In this document: positions 26,093 through 33,620 of the stretch, one piece after another
How positions within the stretch are numbered: the first letter of the stretch is position 1
How the letters are laid out: each line of letters starts with the position of its first letter
DNA from: Pseudomonas costantinii
Lineage (GTDB): Bacteria > Pseudomonadota > Gammaproteobacteria > Pseudomonadales > Pseudomonadaceae
Length of the DNA stretch: 62,500 nucleotides
Direction of reading: 5' to 3'
Assembly: GCF_001870435.1 (NCBI RefSeq)
Contig: NZ_MDDR01000038.1
Coordinates: 1 to 62,500, forward strand
Notes under the pieces: generated by a model
What the model was told of the DNA's origin: nothing
The model's database searches: none
Seen by the model: the letters and a program-made list of their open reading frames with translations, nothing else
Position numbers and translations under genes: made by a program

Positions 26093-27361
26093 TCAAGGCA
26101 GTGCCGGTTCGTGGCGCAGTTTCTCGCCGGCGGGGTTGACCGCCTCACGCAGGAACCCGAAGCCGGTACGCCGGTCATGGCGAAACAGGGTATTGGTCAC
26201 ATACACGTCTTCGCGTATGCCCACCACCTCGACCACTTCGCTGACGCAGCGGCGGCCATCCGGCAGCCGGGTCAGTTGAATCACCACATCCAGGGCCGCG
26301 CAGATCATTTGCCGCAGGGTCTTTTCGGCCACCACCCGACCGGTCAAACCCACCAGGGTTTCCAGGCGCAGCAGAGCATCCATGGCGTTGTTGGCGTGCA
26401 CGGTACTCATGGAGCCATCGTGACCGGTGTTCATCGCGGTCAGTACGTCGAGCACCTCCACGCCACGGATCTCGCCGAGAATAATACGGTCGGGGCGCAT
26501 CCGCAGGGCGTTGCGGATCAGGTCGCTGGCCTTGACTTCACCGTGGCCTTCGGCGTTCGGCGGTCGGGTTTCCAGGCGCACCACGTGGGGGTGGCCCAGT
26601 TGCAATTCGGCCACGTCTTCGATGGTGACGAGACGTTCATGGGGGTTGATCAATTGGCTGAGGATGTTCAGCAGTGTAGTTTTACCGGTGCCGGTCCCCC
26701 CGCTGATGAGGATGTTGCAGCGCTTGCCCACCGCCACCTGAAAGAAATCGAAGATGTTCTGGTCGATGGTTTGCATGGCCACCAGATCGCTGCTCTTGAG
26801 CATGTCCTTGCGAAACTTTCGGATCGACAAGCACGGCCCGTCCAGGGCAATCGGCGGGATGATCGCGTTGACCCGGCTGCCATCGGGCAAGCGCGCATCG
26901 ACCATCGGTGACGACTCGTCCAGGCGCCGACCCAAGGGTGCAAGGATGCGTTGCATGACGCGCTCTACGTGGTGGGAGTCGATAAAGCGCAGGTCACTTT
27001 GGTGCAGCAAACCGTCACGTTCGATAAACACCCGGTGCGGGCCATTGACCAGGATTTCAGTGACGGAAGGGTCGCGTAGCAGCACTTCCAACGGGCCGAA
27101 ACCGGTCAGCTCGTCGACGATTTCTTCGGCCAGGCGCTCCATCTCGTAGCGGGAAATCGCCAGGTGCATGCGGTTGATGTATTCGGCCACCTTGTCGATG
27201 ACAAATTGCGTCAACAATTGGCGCGAACCTTCCAGCAGATTTTTCCCCGACTCCTCAATGGCATCGATGATGTAGCGATGCAGCACCAGCTTCAGGCCAT
27301 CGTGGTCGGTGTTACCACCGATACCGCGAGCGGGCGCGCCGAAGAGTTTCTCGCCGTTCAT
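26093..27361 (-). CDS. tadA: TadA/CpaF secretion ATPase
   Basis: The VirB11/CpaF-type hexameric ATPase that powers Tad pilus assembly. The Walker A loop is GGTGTGKTT, the Asp/Glu and His boxes lie in between, and the Walker B-like segment is RPDRIILGEIRG. A helical N-terminal domain (IINAIEESGKNLL-type) precedes the motor. 422 aa. The start overlaps the tadZ stop by ATGA. Confidence 0.95.
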   Translation of the reverse strand: MNGEKLFGAPARGIGGNTDHDGLKLVLHRYIIDAIEESGKNLLEGSRQLLTQFVIDKVAEYINRMHLAISRYEMERLAEEIVDELTGFGPLEVLLRDPSVTEILVNGPHRVFIERDGLLHQSDLRFIDSHHVERVMQRILAPLGRRLDESSPMVDARLPDGSRVNAIIPPIALDGPCLSIRKFRKDMLKSSDLVAMQTIDQNIFDFFQVAVGKRCNILISGGTGTGKTTLLNILSQLINPHERLVTIEDVAELQLGHPHVVRLETRPPNAEGHGEVKASDLIRNALRMRPDRIILGEIRGVEVLDVLTAMNTGHDGSMSTVHANNAMDALLRLETLVGLTGRVVAEKTLRQMICAALDVVIQLTRLPDGRRCVSEVVEVVGIREDVYVTNTLFRHDRRTGFGFLREAVNPAGEKLRHEPALP

Positions 27362-28551
27362 TTACCCGTTCCCAGCAAACGTTCCAACCAGCGGGTAGCC
27401 GGTTTTTGGCCAGTTTCCGAGCGTTTTGCCAGGCGCTCGCCGAGGCTTTTCAGACCGAGTGTCAGGCTTTCTCGCGGGACCAGGGCGAATAGGGTTTGCC
27501 CCTGGTTTTTCGCGTTCAGGCGTACCTCCGGGCTTAACGGCAACACGGCGATCACCTCCAGGCCAAAGCTTTTGCCCAAGGCTTCGGCGTCGGGCGCGCA
27601 GCCTTTGATATAGCGATCGACCAAGAGCTTGGCGTGCTCCAGCTTCATGCCTTTTTCGCGCCACTGGTTCAGCACGGCGAGGTTGCGGCGGCAGTCCAGC
27701 ACGCTCTGATCGGTACACCACAACAGCTTGTCGCAGTGGCTGACAAAGGTGCGCAAGGCTTCGCTGTCCGGCTGGCCGGACAGGTTCACCACAATGTGCT
27801 GGAAGTGCTGGCGCAACGCGCTGAGCAGCATGTAAAGCTCGGCGGCGCTGGTCAGCTCCAGGGGCTCATCATTGGGCGCGTAGGCGAGGATGCGCAGGCC
27901 ATCTTCCGTCGAGGTAAAGGCGCTGTTGATCAAGGTGGTGTCCAACCGCCTGAGGTGGCGCAACGCATCGCCGAAATTGAACGAACTTTCCAGCCCCAGC
28001 AGCGCCAGGCTGTCCCCTCGGGGCAGACCCAGGTCCAGCAGCAGGGTTTGCTGGCCGCTATTTTGTACCACCAGCGCCAGGTGGCTAGACAACAGCGCGC
28101 CGTCGGCATTGCTTTGGGTGCCGTACAGCACGGTAAGGCCGCCCAGTTGGGTGTTAGTGGTCACGGGAGGCATGCGTTTGCTCAGGCGGCGCACCAGCCC
28201 CGCCACTTCACTGGAGCGTGAACCGTAGGCGACAAAATCCCGTGCGCCGGCACGCATGGCATTCAGTACCAACTGATTGTCCATGCCGTCCCCGAGGGCG
28301 ACGATGGCCAGCATCGGCTTGGCTTCCAGCGCGCCTTCGATCAGCGCGCTTTGGGCGACCACATGCTCGCGGTCGAGGCCGATAAACACCAGGTTGGAGA
28401 AGGTCACGTCCACCAGGGCAAGCAATTCATCAAGGGTGCCGCTACCGGCGCTAACCACTTGACCAAGCGGCGCCAGCGCGCCCTGCAGCCATTCCAGGTC
28501 GGTGGTGTTACGGGTGATTGCCAGAAACGTCTGGCTCAGGCTATCGCTCAT
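27358..28551 (-). CDS. tadZ: TadZ/CpaE-like localisation protein
   Basis: A ParA/MinD-superfamily protein that places the Tad machine in the cell. An N-terminal receiver-like domain (about 1-130) lacks a clean phospho-acceptor, followed by an atypical ATPase domain. The Walker A position reads VLYGTQSNADGALL, with no P-loop Lys, whereas LLLDLGLPRGDSLALLG is kept. Non-canonical P-loops are known in TadZ proteins, so ATP turnover may be weak or lost. 397 aa. ATGA overlaps with rcpA upstream and tadA downstream. Confidence 0.88.
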   Translation of the reverse strand: MSDSLSQTFLAITRNTTDLEWLQGALAPLGQVVSAGSGTLDELLALVDVTFSNLVFIGLDREHVVAQSALIEGALEAKPMLAIVALGDGMDNQLVLNAMRAGARDFVAYGSRSSEVAGLVRRLSKRMPPVTTNTQLGGLTVLYGTQSNADGALLSSHLALVVQNSGQQTLLLDLGLPRGDSLALLGLESSFNFGDALRHLRRLDTTLINSAFTSTEDGLRILAYAPNDEPLELTSAAELYMLLSALRQHFQHIVVNLSGQPDSEALRTFVSHCDKLLWCTDQSVLDCRRNLAVLNQWREKGMKLEHAKLLVDRYIKGCAPDAEALGKSFGLEVIAVLPLSPEVRLNAKNQGQTLFALVPRESLTLGLKSLGERLAKRSETGQKPATRWLERLLGTGK

Positions 28552-29768
28552 TGGGACAACCCGTTGAGCCGGTCAAAATTACCGTTTTCCAGGAAGTACA
28601 GGCGGTACCAGTTCGGGTCGTAATTGCGCAGCTTCTCACCCGGTAAGGATGGCAATTGGGCGTTGGCCGCCAACGGTTGCACCAGGTGCGGCGTGACGAT
28701 CATCAGCAGCTCTTTGTCCTGGCGGTTAACCGAGGAGTCGCGAAAAAACGCACCCAGGATCGGGATGTCGCCCAAGCCGGGAAACTTGCTGATGCTGGTG
28801 GTATTCGTGCTGCTGATCAGGCCGCTGATCACGAAGCTTTCGCCGTCAGCCAGGGACACGCTGGTGTCGGTGCGGCGGACGGTCAGGGCCGGCACCGAGA
28901 TATTTTGAATGACCACGGCATTGGTGTAGTCCAACTGGCTGACTTCCGGTGCCACTTTGAGGGAAATCCGGTTGTGGTCGATCACGGTGGGGGTCAGGGT
29001 CAGGCGAATCCCGAATTCTTTGTACTCGATCGAGATGTTGTTACTGCCACTGCTGGGCACCGGGATCGGTATCTCGCCACCGGCGAGGAAGGTCGCGCTT
29101 TGCCCGCTCATGGCCACCAGGCTTGGGCGGGCGAGGGTGTAGGCAAAGCCACTGCTTTCCAGGGCGTTGATCATCGCTGAGACTCGGCCACCCCCAAATC
29201 CTATATTGAAGTTGTCAGTACTCACCGGCAGTTTGAAGGTACTGGGTGTGGGGGAGACCAGGTTGGGACTGCCGAGAAAAAAGTTGTTACCGATGCCCAG
29301 AATCTTGGTGCTGGCCTCCTTGAGCTTAGTGCGGCTGACCTCGACAAAACGGATGTCGGTCTGCACTTGGCTGGGCAGCGAGGGGTCGTCCGACGGCGAC
29401 AAAGACAAGCTGGTCAGTGCCGAGGTGGCCTTGCCCTTGACGAACACCATGCTCTGGCGTGGCGTGTTGGAGCACGCAGTCCAGACCATCAGGCTGGTGG
29501 TGCCGGGGGCAACGCCGGTCAACAGAAACCCTCGGTCGCCATTAAGGTGGACATCGGCGACTTTCGGGTCGCCAATCGCCAGGCGCGTGATGGCGACCGG
29601 TGACTGCAGTTCCTGTTGCATGCCCTCGCCTACCGAGAGGGCGGCGGGCAATTGGCCCAGGCTGCCGCAGTTGCCTGGGGAGGCCAGGGCCAGGCCCACA
29701 GACAGGTTCGACAGCATCAGGGCGCAGGCGATTTTCAGCGTGAACACTGGTGCGAAACGTCGGCTCAT
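28548..29768 (-). CDS. rcpA: RcpA/CpaC outer-membrane secretin of the Tad system
   Basis: Forms the outer-membrane channel for the Flp pilus. A signal peptide (about 1-30, LKIACALMLSNLSVGLALA) precedes a BON/pilus N-domain (ITRLAIGDPKVADV) and the secretin core (EIPIPVPSSG..., KVAPEVSQLD, FVISGLISS, PGLGDIPILGAFF). About 406 aa. ATG 29768 (MSRRFAP) is preferred, with AAGG 9 nt upstream, over an ATG three codons earlier. Confidence 0.93.
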   Translation of the reverse strand: MSRRFAPVFTLKIACALMLSNLSVGLALASPGNCGSLGQLPAALSVGEGMQQELQSPVAITRLAIGDPKVADVHLNGDRGFLLTGVAPGTTSLMVWTACSNTPRQSMVFVKGKATSALTSLSLSPSDDPSLPSQVQTDIRFVEVSRTKLKEASTKILGIGNNFFLGSPNLVSPTPSTFKLPVSTDNFNIGFGGGRVSAMINALESSGFAYTLARPSLVAMSGQSATFLAGGEIPIPVPSSGSNNISIEYKEFGIRLTLTPTVIDHNRISLKVAPEVSQLDYTNAVVIQNISVPALTVRRTDTSVSLADGESFVISGLISSTNTTSISKFPGLGDIPILGAFFRDSSVNRQDKELLMIVTPHLVQPLAANAQLPSLPGEKLRNYDPNWYRLYFLENGNFDRLNGLSQ

Positions 29769-29783
29769 GCAAAGCATCCTTGT

Positions 29784-30710
29784 TCAGTCGGGCGTTTGTT
29801 GGGTTGCTTGATTGCCGCGTATCACCTCGACGCCGGAACGGCGTGGGCCGCTCAGGGCCAGTTTTTTCGGTGCTTGGGCGAAGGCTAGTTGAGTGAATTG
29901 GTAGAGGTCGCGGTTGGCGCTTTGCAACTTGTCCGGTGCATCGTTTTCGCCCGCCCAGTAGTGGCTCAGCAAACGTTCATCGGCGCTGCGCACGGCCAGG
30001 CGCAAAGTGCCGGCCTGGGTGGCCAACATCAGCCGGCTCAGCAAAGGTTCGGGCACAGCCAGCACCACGGTGCGAGCGGGTGCACGGCGTTGGGCTTTTT
30101 CTTCAGCGGTTGCCGGTGGCAGCGAGGCGGGCGTGCCGTCGTTGCTCAGGCCCATTTGGTCACCGATGCTGAGTACCCGCATGGCGGGGACCACGACTTG
30201 TGCCGATTGCTCGAGGTTGGCGGCGTCTTGGCGCAGGTACAGCAGCACATCCACGTAGTCGCCTGGACTCAACTGGCCGCCAGCGCCAATCACTTCATCA
30301 ATGGCGACGGCCAGGGCGCGTTCATCCGGACGGATCATGCGGGCCAACGGGCCACCCGAGGTGAAACTTTCTTCATTTAGCCAGGTGCCGGCGCGCAAGG
30401 CCCTCCACGGCGTACGGCCGATGGCTTGGTCAACATTGGTCATGCTGCCAGCCGGCGCCGTGCGCAGTTTTTCTACAGTGAGGTCAGCGGTGGTCAGGGC
30501 AACAAAGGGCGGCACATCGTGAGCCAGTACGACTACCGGTTGGCGGGTTTGGTCTTCCACCACGGCAATGGTCTTTTCGACAGGAGCGGCCTGTGGCGGC
30601 GGAGGCGGTGCTGGAGCAGGCTCCCGGCTGAGGACCAACCCCCAATAACCGGCAAATAACGCACCGACCAAGAGCACACCGGCCAGTATCATGCTGAGAC
30701 GAGTGTTCAT
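29784..30710 (-). CDS. rcpC: RcpC/CpaB Tad pilus assembly protein
   Basis: An inner-membrane-anchored periplasmic protein thought to work with the secretin. One N-terminal membrane helix (MILAGVLLVGALFAGYWGLVL), a Pro-rich linker (APAPPPPPQAAP), then an SAF domain (VVLAHDVPPFVALTTADLTVEK) and an RcpC/CpaB C-terminal domain (YVDVLLYLRQDA). About 308 aa. ATG 30710 follows AAGGAGAG, a strong site. First gene of the long minus-strand tad operon. Confidence 0.92.
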   Translation of the reverse strand: MNTRLSMILAGVLLVGALFAGYWGLVLSREPAPAPPPPPQAAPVEKTIAVVEDQTRQPVVVLAHDVPPFVALTTADLTVEKLRTAPAGSMTNVDQAIGRTPWRALRAGTWLNEESFTSGGPLARMIRPDERALAVAIDEVIGAGGQLSPGDYVDVLLYLRQDAANLEQSAQVVVPAMRVLSIGDQMGLSNDGTPASLPPATAEEKAQRRAPARTVVLAVPEPLLSRLMLATQAGTLRLAVRSADERLLSHYWAGENDAPDKLQSANRDLYQFTQLAFAQAPKKLALSGPRRSGVEVIRGNQATQQTPD

Positions 30711-31040
30711 GACGGCTCTCCTTTTCCTGTTGCACCACACAGCCCGTGTATCCGAACGGACTCATTTCGCAACTTGGCTGCTATGAACAGTGACTAACTA
30801 TTTCGCTATTTGAAGGTAGTTCAGCTAGGACAAAATGCCATTACTGACAGAAAGATTTCTTACAAATACGAAAGGATCCTTTGAAAACACGGATTTAAGG
30901 CGCCAATAAAACGCTTACTACTTTGTGATTAATCCATTCTTACAGTTGTGAGGGTGAGGTTTGTTGACAATGCTCCAGTGGCACATCGCAATTACTGTGC
31001 AGCACTGTGATAGGGCGCCGAGTCGCCAAAGGAGAGTCTT
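30711..31040. promoter_or_regulatory. Divergent control region between rcpC operon and flp
   Basis: These 330 nt hold no gene and must contain the promoters of the tad operon (minus) and flp (plus). They are AT-richer than the flanks. A TTGACA at 30964-30969 could be a -35 for flp, but its -10 partner is poor, as expected for an activator-dependent promoter. GTGATTAATCC at 30925-30935 recurs in near-identical form upstream of the GGGT lipoprotein gene. PprB control is inferred from P. aeruginosa. Confidence 0.55.
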
Positions 31041-31226
31041 ATGTTCCTTGATCTTTTGATGAAGCTTAACGTTCAACTCCAGCTGCTTTTTAATCGCAAA
31101 GATGGCGCGACGGCGATTGAATACCTGATTCTCGTGGCGATTGTGGCGTTGATCATACTGGCCGCCGGGACTACGCTGTCACCACAGATCACTGCTCTGT
31201 TTACAAAAATCACAAACGCCATTTAG
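31041..31226 (+). CDS. flp: Flp type IVb major pilin
   Basis: The structural subunit of the Tad pilus. 61 residues: a leader (1-22), prepilin cleavage after Gly22, then ATAIEYLILVAIVALIILAA with the required Glu+5 and Tyr+6 pair and the hydrophobic assembly helix. GGAGAG precedes the ATG. Divergent from the tad operon and followed by a receiver-domain gene 60 nt later. Confidence 0.96.
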   Translation: MFLDLLMKLNVQLQLLFNRKDGATAIEYLILVAIVALIILAAGTTLSPQITALFTKITNAI

Positions 31227-31286
31227 TGACCTTCACAGCACCTTATGAGCACACTCGTCAGTGACTGGTCACGTTAGGAGTTGCTC

Positions 31287-31691
31287 ATGAATGCTGCTTC
31301 ACCTCTTCGCCAACAGATCCTGTTGGTGGACGACGAAGAAGATGCCCTCGTTGAACTGGCTGAGTCGCTGGAGAACGAGGGTTTCGTCTGTTTCACCGCC
31401 ACCTCCGTCACTGCCGCTTTACAGGAACTGACCCTGAATCCCGATATCGCTTTGGTCATCACTGACCTGCGCATGCCTGAGGAAAGTGGTATCTCCCTGA
31501 TCAAGCGCCTGCGTGAACACACCGATCGCCAACACTTGCCGGTGATTGTGATGTCGGGGCATGCCGAGATGGATGACGTCAGCGATATGCTGCGCTTGCA
31601 GGTGCTGGATCTGTTTCGCAAGCCCATCTACCTGGTGCGGCTGATCGATACCCTCGACAGCCTTTTCCCCCTGAGAAAATCTTCGCTGTAG
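31287..31691 (+). CDS. Single-domain response regulator next to flp
   Basis: A stand-alone CheY-like receiver of 134 aa with no output domain. The acidic pocket is Asp15/Asp16, the phospho-acceptor is Asp60 in VITDLRMP, the switch Ser is in VIVMSGH, and Lys is in FRKPI. Its order of motifs resembles the PprB receiver. ATG 31287 has TAGGAG upstream. Position beside Flp suggests a role in the PprA phosphorelay or in pilus function; this is inference. I recall no such gene in the P. aeruginosa tad locus. Confidence 0.88.
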   Translation: MNAASPLRQQILLVDDEEDALVELAESLENEGFVCFTATSVTAALQELTLNPDIALVITDLRMPEESGISLIKRLREHTDRQHLPVIVMSGHAEMDDVSDMLRLQVLDLFRKPIYLVRLIDTLDSLFPLRKSSL

Positions 31692-31705
31692 GCGCGGGCT
31701 TCTTG

Positions 31706-31734
31706 TGGTGAGCGGGGTTACCCCGCTCGCCACA
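31706..31734. terminator. Hairpin between the receiver gene and the TpsB-like gene
   Basis: gtggtgagcgggg-tta-ccccgctcgccac is a 13-bp stem with one mismatch and a 3-nt loop, in the 61-nt gap between two convergent genes. No good U-tract follows on either strand, so it may be a bidirectional terminator or simply a stable 3' end. Confidence 0.55.
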
Positions 31735-31752
31735 CATCCCCCGTCCTCTCAT

Positions 31753-33435
31753 TCAGAGTTGGTAGCTGAAACTCAACGTATACCGCGGCCGCCGGTTGAA
31801 ACTGTCCAGGGCGATATCCGACATCGGCTTAGCTGCCTCCAGAGCAATGTTGTAGTACTTGTTATCACCGAAGCGCAGGCCCACAGCGGCCGATGACATG
31901 TCGTTACCTTTGACCGGCAGCTCGTTGAACCAGGTCTTGGCGCGGTCGAGCACGACGTAGGGTTGCAGGATCTTCACCCAGTCACCGGCGCGGTTGAAGC
32001 TGTAGTTGACCTCATATGCCACGCCCCAGCCCTTGTCGCCCGAGGCCTGATCATCGGGGTAGCCCCGACCGAAGTTTTGCCCGCCGAAAGTAGCGCGCTC
32101 GCTGTCGGGCAGGGTGTTATCACTCCAGTAGAACGCCCCCGACGCCACCCCTTGCCAGTTATCGAAGAACTTGTCGCTTTGCACACCAGAGAGACGCAGG
32201 CGGAAGAAGTCCAAGTCCGGCTTTATCCCCGCCAGGTCGCTGCGGGTGCTGGCGCCCAGGCTGTTGATGCCCTGGTACAAACCGGCGCTGAGGATGCGCA
32301 ATTGTCGCGTGTCGGATTTGCGCCAGTCGCCCTCGAAGGCCAGCGCGCGCAGGTTGGTTTCGATGTCGAAGCGCTGCGGGTAGCCCACCAGTTGATAGCG
32401 TGTGGTTTGATCCACTGCATACAGGCGCGTGCCCAGGGTCAAGGACTCGGTGGGCGAGGCAATCAGCGGGTGGCTCAGGCCAATCGTGTAGCGATCAATC
32501 GACTGGTGCGGCTTGAGTTCAAAACCGCCATCGAGTTGTACATTGGTCTTGGGGTCGGCGCGATAACGTTCGGCGCCGAACGCCAACTGGCTGCCCTCGG
32601 CATTGATGAACTGGCTGTAGCCCACGCGGTAGTAGTGCTCTTTGTCGTCGCCTGGCGGGAACAGGCCGCTGACGTTGAGCTGCTCACCCATGGATGTCTG
32701 GGAGTTGCTGGTGGCGGTGAGCAACGCTTGCGTGCCACTGCGGTTGTTGTCGACCAGGCTCATGCTGGTGGTGAACGGCTTGCGGCTGGCCTGGATCACC
32801 ATGTGCGTGGCGCCATCGGTAGTGCCCGGCGGGGGCACTTGCGCTTGCAGGGTCACTCCGGGGATACGACTCATGAGGGTGGTATAGCGTTCGAAGGTCT
32901 TGCGCGTCAGCGGGCGTTCGGCCAGGAGTTTGTTGGCAAGCTTGTCGACGTAGGCCGACACCGAGCCGATGTCGCCGCTTTGTTGGTAATCCTTGATGTA
33001 ACCCTCCACCAACACCACGCGAACCAGGCCGTTTTCGAAATTTTGTTGCGGCAGGAATGCGTAGGACAACAGATAGCCGTCCTCTTGGTAGCGACGGGTG
33101 ATGCTGCGAGTGGCTTCGATCAATTGTGCGAGGTTGGTCTCATGACCAATCAACGGCGCGTAGGCCTTGGCCGTCTCGGTGAGTGGGTAGATCGTGCCGC
33201 CGTCGATCTGCAACTTGCGGATGGTGACCTTGGTGTCCATCAACAAGGGTTGGCCTTGGGTGGGCGACGCCTCCGGCACTTGGGTCTGTGGTGTGACAGG
33301 TCGATAGGCGTCGGCGGGGAGGTTAGGCACCGGCAGGTTGCGGATGGTGTCGTTGCTGTTAAGGAAGCTGGGAAGGGTTTCGGCCTGGACGTAGGCACTG
33401 AGGGTAAGCAATAACAACGGCGTCAACACGCGCAT
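31753..33435 (-). CDS. Two-partner secretion outer-membrane transporter (ShlB/FhaC-type)
   Basis: A TpsB/Omp85-superfamily barrel that translocates a partner protein to the surface. Signal peptide MRVLTPLLLLTLSAYVQA; POTRA-type domains (VTIRKLQIDGGTIYPL, LVRVVLVEGYIKDY); then a 16-strand-type barrel with the L6-loop motif FGGQNFGRGYPDDQASGDKG. 560 aa, full length. ATG 33435 has GGAG 7 nt upstream. No large TpsA exoprotein with a TPS domain is next to it; the upstream gene on the same strand encodes a GGGT-repeat lipoprotein, separated by a terminator. The substrate is therefore unknown. Confidence 0.9.
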   Translation of the reverse strand: MRVLTPLLLLTLSAYVQAETLPSFLNSNDTIRNLPVPNLPADAYRPVTPQTQVPEASPTQGQPLLMDTKVTIRKLQIDGGTIYPLTETAKAYAPLIGHETNLAQLIEATRSITRRYQEDGYLLSYAFLPQQNFENGLVRVVLVEGYIKDYQQSGDIGSVSAYVDKLANKLLAERPLTRKTFERYTTLMSRIPGVTLQAQVPPPGTTDGATHMVIQASRKPFTTSMSLVDNNRSGTQALLTATSNSQTSMGEQLNVSGLFPPGDDKEHYYRVGYSQFINAEGSQLAFGAERYRADPKTNVQLDGGFELKPHQSIDRYTIGLSHPLIASPTESLTLGTRLYAVDQTTRYQLVGYPQRFDIETNLRALAFEGDWRKSDTRQLRILSAGLYQGINSLGASTRSDLAGIKPDLDFFRLRLSGVQSDKFFDNWQGVASGAFYWSDNTLPDSERATFGGQNFGRGYPDDQASGDKGWGVAYEVNYSFNRAGDWVKILQPYVVLDRAKTWFNELPVKGNDMSSAAVGLRFGDNKYYNIALEAAKPMSDIALDSFNRRPRYTLSFSYQL

Positions 33436-33534
33436 AGGACACTCCATGGTCAAACTGCAGCAGCGTTTCGGGCCCGCCGCGTTCTGGGACGCGGTTCGGG
33501 AAAGCCAAGCATCGTTCTTTAAAACAAGCCCCAT

Positions 33535-33567
33535 AAAAAAGACGAGAGACTTATAGGGTCTCTCGTC
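33535..33567 (-). terminator. Rho-independent terminator after the GGGT lipoprotein gene
   Basis: On the minus strand gacgagagac and gtctctcgtc form a 10-bp perfect stem around a 7-nt loop followed by TTTTTT. It ends the lipoprotein transcript about 55 nt past its stop and about 100 nt before the TpsB-like start, so the transporter needs read-through or its own promoter. Confidence 0.9.
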
Positions 33568-33620
33568 TCAACCAAGCGTAGGCGCTGTAGGGGAGGCCGT
33601 CTATTCGGCCAGGTGCAATT

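Noticed and set aside
33535..33567. Regulatory dyad for the TpsB-like gene
   Set aside because: Perfect stem followed by TTTTTT on the minus strand is better explained as the terminator of the lipoprotein gene.
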